From Pseudonocardia sp. DSM 110487 (lineage in GTDB: Bacteria > Actinomycetota > Actinomycetes > Mycobacteriales > Pseudonocardiaceae): 64,000 bases of DNA. The DNA is taken from contig NZ_CP080521.1 in the NCBI RefSeq assembly GCF_019468565.1, forward strand, positions 2,046,001-2,110,000. Direction: 5' to 3'. The notes beneath the pieces were generated by a model. It searched no databases. It was not told the DNA's origin and saw only the letters and a list, made by a program, of their open reading frames with translations. Shown in pieces: positions 7,769 to 15,704 of the stretch. Each line of letters opens with the position of its first letter. Position 1 is the first letter of the stretch. The translations under genes and the position numbers were made by a program.

Positions 7769-8354
7769 TCTCCTCGCGTTCCCCGGGCCGGTGGCGTGCC
7801 TCGTCGTGCTCGTCCTGCTCGCGGTCGAGTCCGGCCTGCTCGTCGGGGTCCTGCTACCCGGCGACTCGCTGCTGTTCGGCGCGGGCCTGCTCGTGGGTAC
7901 CGGCCGGATCGACGTGCCGATCGCCGTGCTGGCCGCGTCCGCGTGGCTCGGCGCCGTCCTCGGCGACGCTCTCGGGTACAGCATCGGCCGCTGGCTCGGC
8001 CGTCCGTGGGGCCACCGCGGCTGGAGCAGGCGGTTCGTCGATGCGGCCGAACGGATGTACGCGCGCCACGGCTGGTTCGCCGTGGTGATCTGCCGATGGT
8101 TCCCCGGCGTCAGGGCGGTCGTGCCGACCCTTGCAGGCGTCGGGCGGATGCACCTGGTCGCCTTCGCCCTCGCGAACGCGACCGGTGCCCTGCTGTGGGC
8201 CGTCGGGATGGTCCTGCTCGGCTACGCCGCGGCCGCGGTGCCGCAGGTGCGCGACGTCGCCCTCTGGGCAATGGCCGTGAGCATCGCGCTCACCGTCGCG
8301 TACGGCATCGCGGCCGCGGTGCGGGGCCGTCAGGCGAACACGTCGCTCACGTAG
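7761..8354 (+). CDS. DedA family membrane protein
   Basis: A 197-residue protein with five or so membrane helices. It carries the DedA/SNARE-associated signatures: an acidic residue in the first helix, LLPGDSLLFGAG near residues 31-42, and CRWFPGVRAVVPTLAG near residues 110-125. DedA proteins act in membrane homeostasis and some flip undecaprenyl phosphate or phospholipids. The ATG lies inside the P450 gene, eight bases before its end, so the two are probably one transcript under BlaI control. The 3' end overlaps the convergent CYP102 gene by 25 bases. Confidence 0.88.
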   Translation: MPDLLAFPGPVACLVVLVLLAVESGLLVGVLLPGDSLLFGAGLLVGTGRIDVPIAVLAASAWLGAVLGDALGYSIGRWLGRPWGHRGWSRRFVDAAERMYARHGWFAVVICRWFPGVRAVVPTLAGVGRMHLVAFALANATGALLWAVGMVLLGYAAAAVPQVRDVALWAMAVSIALTVAYGIAAAVRGRQANTSLT

Positions 8355-11300
8355 CGGGCGTGCTCGTGCTGCATCCGGTCCAGCCAGGCCTCGGCCTCCT
8401 CCGCGGACGCGCCCGCCACCTCGCGGTAGATCCGCACGCAGGTGTCGTAGACGGCGGGGGCCATGCGCCTGCCGTCGCCGCAGACGTAGAACGTGGCGCC
8501 CTGCTCGACCAGCTCGACGACGCGGTCGCGGTCGGCCCACAGCCGGTCCTGGACGTACGTGACCCCGTCGGTCGGGGCCTCCGAGTAGGCGGGGTGCACC
8601 TCGACGATGCCGTCGCGGGCCCACGTGCCGAGCTCGTCGCGGTAGAGGTGGTCGACGTCCGGGTGGTCGCAGCCGAAGAACAGCAGTGCGGGAGCAGGCG
8701 CGACGCCCTCGGCCTGCGCGCGCAGCGCCCTGTCCTGCAGGAACCCGCGGAACGGGGCGAGCCCGGTGCCGGCGCAGACCATGACGATCGGTGTCTCGAG
8801 GGACTCGGGCGGGTGGAAGCCGACGTTCGACGACCGGACGGTGACGGCCACCCTGGTGCCGGGCCGGGCCTGCGCCAGGTAGGTCGACGCGGCCCCCTCG
8901 AAGACGCCGTTGCCGGACAGGGCGGGGGCCTTGACCACGGCGAGGGTCAGCGTGACGTGGTCCGGGTTCCACTGCGGCGACGAGGAGATCGAGTACCGGC
9001 GCGGGGTGAGCGGGGAGAGCATCTGCAGGAAGGTCGAGAACGCGAGCTGGCTCGCCGGGTACCGCTCGAGCAGGTCCAGCACGCCGACCCGCTTGTCCAG
9101 CACGTCCGTCGTGTAGGCGGCGCCGGTGAGCGCCTCGAGCTCCTTCTTGTGCGGAGGGCACACGGTGGCGTCGGCGATCTCCGCGATCTGCGTGCGGGTG
9201 GCGGGCTGGGCCAGCTCGACGTAGCTGGACAGCAGCTCGCCTGCGCTCACCGGGGTGCCGGTGGGCAGGAACGTCCGCGTGCCCTCGCCGACCCGGATGA
9301 CGACGTTGCTGTCGTAGGCGAGCCCGAACCGGGCCAGTGCCCGGTCGACGAGCGCCGCCGGGTTGAGCGGCAGGACCGCGAGGTAGTCGCCCGTGCGGTA
9401 GGTCATGTCCGCCGGGAGCGCGATCTCGACGTGCCGCTTGGAGCGCGCGTTCGGCGCGGACATGTCCACCAGCTCGCGGTTGGCGACCACGGTGCCCAGC
9501 TGCAGCTCGTTCTGGCGCAGGATCGGGTCGCGCACGGCGCCGACGAACTCGACCTCCAGCAGCGGGGACGGCGCCGGCGCCTGCGTGGTCTGCCCGAACT
9601 CCGCGCCGACGGGCCCCCAGAACCCCGCGTACCAGTCCTCGAAGTCGCCGAAGAAGTCGCCGCGCGCATTGGCCTCGCCGCGTTCGACCAGCCGCTTCGC
9701 GCCGGCCAGGGCAAGCTGCTCGTCGATGGCCTTCGGGATCGCCTGGTAGGTGCGGGCCCAGTCCTTGTTGCCGTTGCCGAACACCGCGTACCGGACCCCG
9801 TCGAGGGAGCCCGCGGGCAGGCCGTGCACCCACTGCACGAACGACCGCGCGTTGTCCGGCGGCTGCCCTTCGTACGAGGAACACACGATGATCACGGCGC
9901 CGTCGGTGGGCAGGTGGCCCGCGCTGCCGTCGAGGGTGTCCACGCCTCCGCTGTAGCCGCGGCGGCGCGCGTCGTTGGCGATGCGCTGGGCGAACGCCTC
10001 CGACGTGCCGGCGTTGGAGCCGTAGAGCACGCGGATCGGGATGCCGTTCGCCGTGGCTGCCGGGGCGCGTTGCCCCTGTGCAACCTCCTCCGAACGGCCG
10101 GCGTCGATGGTGGTGGCGCGGCGGCGGGCGTGGACGTAGAGGCCGTGGGGCTTGATGGTCAACGTCTGCTGGACGTCCAGCCGGTAGTTCGGGTCCGCCG
10201 CGGTGATGTCGAAGCGCTGCAGCATCATCGCGAGGAACAGCGTGGCCTCCTGCAGCGCGAACCCGCGCCCGATGCAGGAGCGCTGCCCGTTGCCGAACGG
10301 CTTCCACGCGTTGGGTGGCAGCTGCTCGGCCCGGTCGAAGGCGAACCGGTCGGGGTCGTACACCTCCGGCCAGTCCCACACCGCCGGGTCGCGGTGCAGC
10401 TGCGGGATCAGCACGAGCAGCGTCTCGTCCGTGCGGACCGGGTAGCGGCCGCCGATCACGGTGTCCTCGCGGGGCTGCACCGCGAACGCGGGCGCGGTGG
10501 GCCACAGCCGCAGCGACTCCTTCAGGATCCGGTCGAGGTGGTCGAGTTTCACCAGGTCCTCGAACCGGGGCGCCCGGTTGCCGAGCACCTCGTCGACGTG
10601 CGCCTTGGCCTTCGCCAGTACCTCCGGGTTCCGCAGCAGCTCGTAGATCGTGAACGTCAGCAGGCCGCTGGTGGTCTCGTGCCCCGCGATGAGGAACGTG
10701 ACGAGCTGGTAGCGCACGTTCTCGTCCGATAGCCGTTCCCCGGTCTGCGGGTCGGAGGCCTCGAGCATCGTGTCGAGGATGTCGTGCTCACCGTCGGGCA
10801 GCGGGTGGCGGCGGCGATCGGCGATCAGCTGGTCGGCGATCTCGAACATCAGCCGCTTGTCCTCGTCGTACTGGTGGCGGGTGCGCAGCATCAGCTTGGT
10901 CTGCAGGGGAAGCCGCTCACCCCGCTCGCCCGACTCAACGAGTGACCGGACCATCGCCCCGACGAACGGGTGCATCTGGTCGCCGTACATGCTGTTGAAG
11001 CGGTAGCTGAACGAGCAGAGCGCGATCGTGTCGAGCGTGAGCCGGGTGGTGTTGTCGCCGACGTCGATGCGGTGCGCCGGGCCCTGCCGCTCCCACTTCA
11101 GCAGCAGCTGCTCGGCGATGTCGGTCATGCCGTCGAACATCGTCCGCAACGCGGCCGGGCCGAACGCCGGCATCAACACGCGGTGTGCCGCGCCCCAGTT
11201 CGGCTCCTGCGTCTCGGCCGTGAACAGGCCGTCCCCCGCGAAGTCGCGCACGTTCTGCAGCGACCGGTGCAGTTTCTTGTCGAACCGCCGCTCGTCGCAC

Positions 11301-11491
11301 AGCTCGTCCACCAGTTCCTGGGAGCTCACCACCACCAGGTTCTCGCCGGGCAGCTCGAGGCGGTAGATCGGCCCGTACCGCTCCGCCAGCTCCATCAGGC
11401 CGAAGATGCCCTTGTCGGCATCGACGTCGATCAGGTTGCCGAGCAAGGGGAGCGGCCTTGGCTGCGGGATGAGCTCGGTCGGCGCGGACAT
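8330..11491 (-). CDS. Self-sufficient cytochrome P450/NADPH-P450 reductase fusion, CYP102 (P450 BM3) type
   Basis: A 1053-residue fusion colinear with P450 BM3. The haem domain (1-470) has AGHETTSG, ESLR and FGNGQRSCIG with Cys406; the FMN domain starts at YGSNAGTSEA near residue 490; the FAD/NADPH domain has RRYSISSSP and GTGLAPFRGF. It should hydroxylate fatty-acid-like substrates using NADPH without separate redox partners. Phe90 aligns with BM3 Phe87, but the carboxylate anchors Arg47 and Tyr51 of BM3 are Glu50 and Val54 here, so substrate grip must differ. It diverges from an AraC regulator across 102 bases. The BM3 comparison was made from memory. Confidence 0.95.
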   Translation of the reverse strand: MSAPTELIPQPRPLPLLGNLIDVDADKGIFGLMELAERYGPIYRLELPGENLVVVSSQELVDELCDERRFDKKLHRSLQNVRDFAGDGLFTAETQEPNWGAAHRVLMPAFGPAALRTMFDGMTDIAEQLLLKWERQGPAHRIDVGDNTTRLTLDTIALCSFSYRFNSMYGDQMHPFVGAMVRSLVESGERGERLPLQTKLMLRTRHQYDEDKRLMFEIADQLIADRRRHPLPDGEHDILDTMLEASDPQTGERLSDENVRYQLVTFLIAGHETTSGLLTFTIYELLRNPEVLAKAKAHVDEVLGNRAPRFEDLVKLDHLDRILKESLRLWPTAPAFAVQPREDTVIGGRYPVRTDETLLVLIPQLHRDPAVWDWPEVYDPDRFAFDRAEQLPPNAWKPFGNGQRSCIGRGFALQEATLFLAMMLQRFDITAADPNYRLDVQQTLTIKPHGLYVHARRRATTIDAGRSEEVAQGQRAPAATANGIPIRVLYGSNAGTSEAFAQRIANDARRRGYSGGVDTLDGSAGHLPTDGAVIIVCSSYEGQPPDNARSFVQWVHGLPAGSLDGVRYAVFGNGNKDWARTYQAIPKAIDEQLALAGAKRLVERGEANARGDFFGDFEDWYAGFWGPVGAEFGQTTQAPAPSPLLEVEFVGAVRDPILRQNELQLGTVVANRELVDMSAPNARSKRHVEIALPADMTYRTGDYLAVLPLNPAALVDRALARFGLAYDSNVVIRVGEGTRTFLPTGTPVSAGELLSSYVELAQPATRTQIAEIADATVCPPHKKELEALTGAAYTTDVLDKRVGVLDLLERYPASQLAFSTFLQMLSPLTPRRYSISSSPQWNPDHVTLTLAVVKAPALSGNGVFEGAASTYLAQARPGTRVAVTVRSSNVGFHPPESLETPIVMVCAGTGLAPFRGFLQDRALRAQAEGVAPAPALLFFGCDHPDVDHLYRDELGTWARDGIVEVHPAYSEAPTDGVTYVQDRLWADRDRVVELVEQGATFYVCGDGRRMAPAVYDTCVRIYREVAGASAEEAEAWLDRMQHEHARYVSDVFA

Positions 11492-11593
11492 CGGACGGAA
11501 CCTCCGGACGGCGAGACGGTGTCACGGCCGAGTGTCCGGCGAACGAACGCCTCAGACTTGCCTTCAGGCGACAAGTGTTTACCTTTGTGCGAC

Positions 11594-12592
11594 ATGGGTT
11601 CAGTCGTTCGGGCCGCGGTGCTGCGCGGGTTCCCCGAGCTCGTCGACCGCCTCGGCGGCGACGGGAAGGCGGTGTTGGCGCGCGTCCGCGTGCCCGACGG
11701 CGCGATCGCCAGCGATGACGCACTGCTCCCCGCGCGGGCGGCCGACGCCGCGCTGGAGCTCGCGGCGACCGAGCTGGCGTGCCCGGATCTCGGCCTGCGG
11801 ATGGCCGAGCAGCAGGACATCGGGGTACTCGGACCACTCGCCCTCGCACTGGAGAGCTCGCCCACCTTCGGGGAGGCGCTCGACTGCGCGAGCCGATTCC
11901 TGTTCGCCCACAGCCCCGGCTCCCGGGTGGACCGGATCCCGGATCCGGACGGGGTGGCCGGCGTGGTGGGGCTGCTCTACGAGCACGTCGGCGAGCCGCC
12001 GCGGCCACAGGCGGCCGACCACGCGCTGGGGCTCTTCCACCGGATCATCACGCAGCTGCACGACGGTTCCTACGGCCTGCGCGCGGCTCATCTCCCGCAC
12101 CCGCCGATCGCGCCCGTCTCCCGCTACGCGGCGTTCTTCGGCGCCGATGTCCGGTTCGAGCGTCCCGCCGCCGTGCTGCGCGTCCCCGGCGGGCTGCTGG
12201 CCACACCGCTCCCCGGCGCGAACCGAGTGCTGCGCGACATCACCCTCGACTACCTCGCCACCCACTTCACCGGCCCCGGCCGGAGCGTCGGCGACGAGGT
12301 GCGGCTGCTGCTGACGCGGGCGCTGGGTACGTCCCCGATCACGATCTCCGCCGTCGCCCGCCTGCTCGCCATGCATCCCCGGACGTTGCAGCGCAGGCTG
12401 GCCGCCGAGTCGATCACCTTCGAGGCGATCCTCGACGACGTCCGCCGCGACGCGGCCCTGCGGCTGATCACCGAGACCGATCTTCCGCTGGCGCAGGTGA
12501 CCGCCCTCGTCGGGCTCACCGAGCAGTCCGCCCTCAGCCGGGCGGGCCGCCGCTGGTTCGGGCAGTCCCCGCGCGCGCTCCGGCGGGGATGA
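11594..12592 (+). CDS. AraC family regulator with arabinose-binding-like N-terminal domain
   Basis: A 332-residue regulator. Residues 20-200 match the large N-terminal domain found in OruR/ArgR-like AraC proteins, and residues 235-330 hold two helix-turn-helix units, with ITISAVARLLAMHPRTLQRR as the first and ALVGLTEQSALSRAGRRWFG as the second. It is transcribed away from the CYP102 gene, so it is the natural candidate to control that gene, possibly in response to a fatty acid or aromatic ligand. The ATG at 11594 follows an AT-richer 102-base shared promoter region. The gene ends just before a strong hairpin. Confidence 0.88.
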   Translation: MGSVVRAAVLRGFPELVDRLGGDGKAVLARVRVPDGAIASDDALLPARAADAALELAATELACPDLGLRMAEQQDIGVLGPLALALESSPTFGEALDCASRFLFAHSPGSRVDRIPDPDGVAGVVGLLYEHVGEPPRPQAADHALGLFHRIITQLHDGSYGLRAAHLPHPPIAPVSRYAAFFGADVRFERPAAVLRVPGGLLATPLPGANRVLRDITLDYLATHFTGPGRSVGDEVRLLLTRALGTSPITISAVARLLAMHPRTLQRRLAAESITFEAILDDVRRDAALRLITETDLPLAQVTALVGLTEQSALSRAGRRWFGQSPRALRRG

Positions 12593-12622
12593 GCGAGTAC
12601 GCGCGATAAGCAAGTACGCGCG
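12592..12622. repeat. Short direct repeat after the AraC gene
   Basis: AGCGAGTACGCGCG (12592-12605) and AGCAAGTACGCGCG (12609-12622) are two 14-base copies with one difference, 17 bases apart. They begin on the last base of the AraC stop codon and lead into the terminator hairpin. Function unknown. Confidence 0.6.
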
Positions 12623-12624
12623 CC

Positions 12625-12670
12625 GCGTGGGGCCTTCGCAGAGCCCGCGGACCCTGCGAAGACCCCACGC
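12625..12670. terminator. Strong bidirectional hairpin terminator
   Basis: GCGTGGGGCCTTCGCAG (12625-12641) pairs with CTGCGAAGACCCCACGC (12654-12670): 17-base arms with one mismatch and a 12-base loop. It lies between the ends of the convergent AraC gene and the SCO5389-like gene. There is no long T run, as is usual in high-GC actinobacteria. Confidence 0.8.
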
Positions 12671-12683
12671 AGCGCGCATTAAC

Positions 12684-13070
12684 TCAGCAATTGAGCAGCT
12701 CCGGTTTCTGGTTCAACAGCTGCGCGCGGGGCGAGATGAATTCCTCGTACTCCGCGGTGGCATCCGGACGGAACAAGCCGACGCGGCAGCAGTTCTGGAA
12801 TGCCAGCTGCACGCCGAAGTGGCGCTGCACGGCACCCCGCATGGAGTCGCTCCCGACCAGGCGGAAGACCTCACCCCAGGCGCGCTCGTCGGGCGGAACC
12901 TCCAGGTTCTGCGCGGACGGCGCGCCGCTCGCCTCCAGTTCCTTCGCCAGGCGCTCCACCATCGACCACGCGTATGGAAGTGACTCGCGGATGCAAGCCA
13001 CGAATTCTTCGTCTTCGACTGTCCCTTCTTGAGCCTTCTCCAACAAGGCTGCCGGAACCGTCAGCGACAC
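12684..13070 (-). CDS. Conserved actinobacterial protein, SCO5389-like
   Basis: A 128-residue acidic soluble protein. I recognise the pattern of the uncharacterised SCO5389-like family of actinobacteria from an SLPYAW segment near residue 30, an ALERHFGV-like segment (here AVQRHFGVQLAFQNC near residues 86-100) and a FRPDA motif. Two adjacent Cys lie in the FQNCCR stretch. Start GTG at 13070 is preceded by GGGAGG at good spacing; the longer read-through form starting near 13178 is basic and Ser-rich and looks untranslated. No function is established. Family recognition is from memory and moderately sure. Confidence 0.65.
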   Translation of the reverse strand: MSLTVPAALLEKAQEGTVEDEEFVACIRESLPYAWSMVERLAKELEASGAPSAQNLEVPPDERAWGEVFRLVGSDSMRGAVQRHFGVQLAFQNCCRVGLFRPDATAEYEEFISPRAQLLNQKPELLNC

Positions 13071-13271
13071 CGAACCTCCCGAGCTCGAGCGAACTGGACG
13101 CGGGCAAACGCTACGGCGTCCGACGGATCGTGAAAACACCCGATCAGGCGAGCTTCCGGAGCATGCACGAATTCGCACGTGGACTTATCCGACAGTCAGG
13201 ACGCGTCCGTGATCCGTCGACGATCCTGCAGCTCATGCTCGCGGGCACGATCGACACGTACAGTCGGCCGC

Positions 13272-14147
13272 ATGGCTGACACGGCGGGCGATCTGGTGAT
13301 ACGCGGGCGCCGGCCGGTGCGCGACCGCGCGCTGGTCATGGCGATCGTCAACCGGACCCCCGACTCGTTCTACGACCGGGGCGCGACGTTCGACGACGAG
13401 CCGGCGAAGGCCGCCATCGACCGGGCCGTCGCCGAGGGCGCCGACATGATCGACATCGGCGGCGTGGCCGCGAGCCCAGGGGACGACGTGGATGTCGAGG
13501 AGGAGATCCGCCGGGTCGTCCCGACCGTCGAGTACATCCGCGAGCGGTACCCGGACATCGTCATCAGCATCGACACGTGGCGGCACGAGGTCGGCGCCGC
13601 GGCCTGCCGGGCCGGTGCCGACCTGATGAACGACGCGTGGGCCGGGTTCGACCCCAAGCTGATCGACGTCGCCGCGGAGTTCGGTGCCGGCTACGTGTGC
13701 ACCCACACCGGGGGCCGCGAGCCGCGCGCCGTACCCGTCCGGCCCGACTACGACGACGTCGTCTCCGCCGTCCTCGACTACACCGTGGAGCTCGCCGAGC
13801 TGGCCGAGTCCAGGGGCGTGCCGCGGGAGGGCATCCTGATCGACGCCACCGGGTTCGGCAAGAACACCACCGACCACCTGCAGCTGCTGCGTGCGGTGCC
13901 GCGGTTCGTGGAGACCGGGTGGCCCGTGCTCATGGCGCTGTCCAACAAGACGTTCGTCGGTGAGACGCTCGACGTCGGGCTCGGTGAGCGAATGGCCGGC
14001 ACGCTCGCCGCCACCACCATCGCGGCCCAGGCAGGGGCCCGCGTCTTCCGGGCCCACGAGGTGGAGCCCACCCGGCACGCCCTCGAGATCGTCGCCAGCG
14101 TCTTCGACGGGCGGCCGCCCGCCATGGCGTCGGAGTGGATCGCCTGA
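13272..14147 (+). CDS. folP2: Dihydropteroate synthase homologue of the FolP2 type
   Basis: A 291-residue TIM-barrel protein. It keeps the pterin-binding NRTPDSFYDRG loop near residue 24 and the SIDTWR and NDAW strands of dihydropteroate synthase. Two catalytic loops differ from canonical enzymes: DIGGVAASPG replaces the GGESTRPG loop, and SNKTFVGE replaces the S-x-K-x-F segment. The same deviations mark actinobacterial FolP2, which is thought not to complement dihydropteroate synthase. The true folate enzyme is therefore probably encoded elsewhere. Its stop overlaps the start of the next gene (TGATG), a two-gene operon. Confidence 0.8.
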   Translation: MADTAGDLVIRGRRPVRDRALVMAIVNRTPDSFYDRGATFDDEPAKAAIDRAVAEGADMIDIGGVAASPGDDVDVEEEIRRVVPTVEYIRERYPDIVISIDTWRHEVGAAACRAGADLMNDAWAGFDPKLIDVAAEFGAGYVCTHTGGREPRAVPVRPDYDDVVSAVLDYTVELAELAESRGVPREGILIDATGFGKNTTDHLQLLRAVPRFVETGWPVLMALSNKTFVGETLDVGLGERMAGTLAATTIAAQAGARVFRAHEVEPTRHALEIVASVFDGRPPAMASEWIA

Positions 14148-14884
14148 TGCGCCAGATCTGGCCGCCGCGGGAGGACGGCGAGCTCGACGACGAGCGCCTC
14201 GAACGGCTCTACACCTACCCGGCGAAGCGCTGGCTCTGCGTCAACTTCGTGTCGAGCGCGGACGGCGCCGTCTCGCTGCACGGGCGGGCGAAGGAGCTGT
14301 CCAACGAGCCCGACCAGCGGGTGCTGCGGCTGGGCAGCGACCTGGCCGACGTCCTGCTGGTGGGGGCGACCACGGCGATGGTCGAGGAGTTCCGCGGCGT
14401 GCACCCGGACGAGGAGACCGCGGCTCGCCGGGAGCGCCACGGACTCGCCCCGATCCCGCCGACGGCGGTGGTCACCACCGGCAGGTCCCTGCCGGAGGAC
14501 GCGCCGGTCGTCACCGAGGCGGTCGTGCCCAGCTTCGTGATCACCACCGCGTCGGCGCCCGTGCGCAAGCGCGAGGCGTGGGCCGCGGCAGGCGCCACCG
14601 TCGTGATCGCGGGGGAGCGGGAGGTCGACCTGCGCATGGCGGTCGACGCGCTCACCGCGCACGGCCTCGAGCGCGTCGACTCCGAGGGCGGCGCGCACCT
14701 GTTCGGTGCGTTGCTCGCGGCGGATCTCGTCGACGAGCTGCGGCTCACCGTCTCGCCGACGCTCGTGTCCGGCGTCGTCGGCCGGATCGCCACCGGCGTC
14801 GAGATCGAGCCGGCCCGGCTCGAGCTGCTCTCGGTGGTCGCGGAGAGCGACACGCTGATGATGCGCTACGGCGTGCTGCGCTGA
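14147..14884 (+). CDS. Pyrimidine reductase family protein (RibD C-terminal domain)
   Basis: A 245-residue Rossmann-type reductase related to the RibD C-terminal domain and dihydrofolate reductases. NFVSSADGAVS near residues 30-40 is the family's N-terminal signature, LGSDLADVLLVGATT follows, and DSEGGAHLFGALL near 180-192 resembles the pyridine-nucleotide-binding EGG loop. It is translationally coupled to the FolP2-like gene, which suggests a shared pterin- or flavin-like substrate, but the specific reaction is unknown. The 3' end overlaps the convergent TetR gene by 19 bases. Confidence 0.8.
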   Translation: MRQIWPPREDGELDDERLERLYTYPAKRWLCVNFVSSADGAVSLHGRAKELSNEPDQRVLRLGSDLADVLLVGATTAMVEEFRGVHPDEETAARRERHGLAPIPPTAVVTTGRSLPEDAPVVTEAVVPSFVITTASAPVRKREAWAAAGATVVIAGEREVDLRMAVDALTAHGLERVDSEGGAHLFGALLAADLVDELRLTVSPTLVSGVVGRIATGVEIEPARLELLSVVAESDTLMMRYGVLR

Positions 14885-15516
14885 TCCTGATCCACGGCGA
14901 GTGCCCTGCGGAAGAGCTCGCGCACCCCGGCCGAGAGCCGCTCGGTCTCGTAGGGCACGTCCTGGTGCCAGACGCGGTCGAACGCCAGGTGCAGGGCGCT
15001 GCAGAGCAGCATCGCCGTGAGCGGCGGGTCGGCCGTGTTGAACGCTCCGGCCTCGATGCCGCCTTCGATCACGTCGGTCAGGCTGTGGGCGAGGTCGCGC
15101 TCCGCGTGCACGCCCTTCGCGTCGTCGGGCAGGACCGGGTGGTGGAAGAGCACGTCGTGCAGCGCACGGTCGGCCGGGTAGTCGGCGAGCGCGGCGTCCA
15201 CCCAGGTGTGGAGCCGGGCCGCCCAGCTCTCGCCCGCGTCCGCCACCCGGGCGTCGATGCGCTCCACCAGCCTCTGCTCGAAGTCGGCCTGCAGCGCGGC
15301 GAGAAGGTGTTCCTTCGAGTCGAAGTGCAGGTAGAAGGTGCCCTTCGCGACGCCGGCGCGCTGGGTGACGTGGTCGAGCGTGGCCGCGGCGACGCCCTTC
15401 TCGACGAACACCGCGAGCCCCGCGTCCAGCAGGTCGCGGCGGCGCTGCGCGGCGGGCTTGGTGCGCGGGCTGCCGGAGCGCTGCCGCGGCTGAGCTGGCA
15501 GGTCGGCTCGAGGCAC
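14866..15516 (-). CDS. TetR family regulator
   Basis: A 216-residue TetR regulator. The N-terminal helix-turn-helix spans about residues 27-72 and ends with the canonical GVAKGTFYLHFDSKEHLL segment; the rest is the variable ligand domain. The start is GTG at 15516 after a short basic leader. It is convergent with and overlaps the RibD-C gene. No obvious operator was found, and the divergent glycosyltransferase 188 bases away is the nearest possible target. Ligand unknown. Confidence 0.85.
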   Translation of the reverse strand: MPRADLPAQPRQRSGSPRTKPAAQRRRDLLDAGLAVFVEKGVAAATLDHVTQRAGVAKGTFYLHFDSKEHLLAALQADFEQRLVERIDARVADAGESWAARLHTWVDAALADYPADRALHDVLFHHPVLPDDAKGVHAERDLAHSLTDVIEGGIEAGAFNTADPPLTAMLLCSALHLAFDRVWHQDVPYETERLSAGVRELFRRALAVDQDQRSTP

Positions 15517-15704
15517 GGTGCGATCGTAACGGCCGGGGACGGACGTCCATGATCGCGACGAGAAGGGGCGCCGGGGGCCGCTACGGCCGGCTGATGGCGC
15601 ACCAGGCCGAACCGGGCATGGCGTCCGCGTGAGTCGCCTTCGTCCATCCGTCTCATCGTCGTCGGATACCGGTTCGCTCGGGCCGAAGGGGGAATCCGCT
15701 GCCC

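Noticed and set aside
7796..10732. A 978-codon plus-strand frame opposite the CYP102 gene
   Set aside because: It has no recognisable motif, is full of Arg/Gly/Val typical of GC-rich antisense shadows, and covers a gene with complete P450-reductase motifs.
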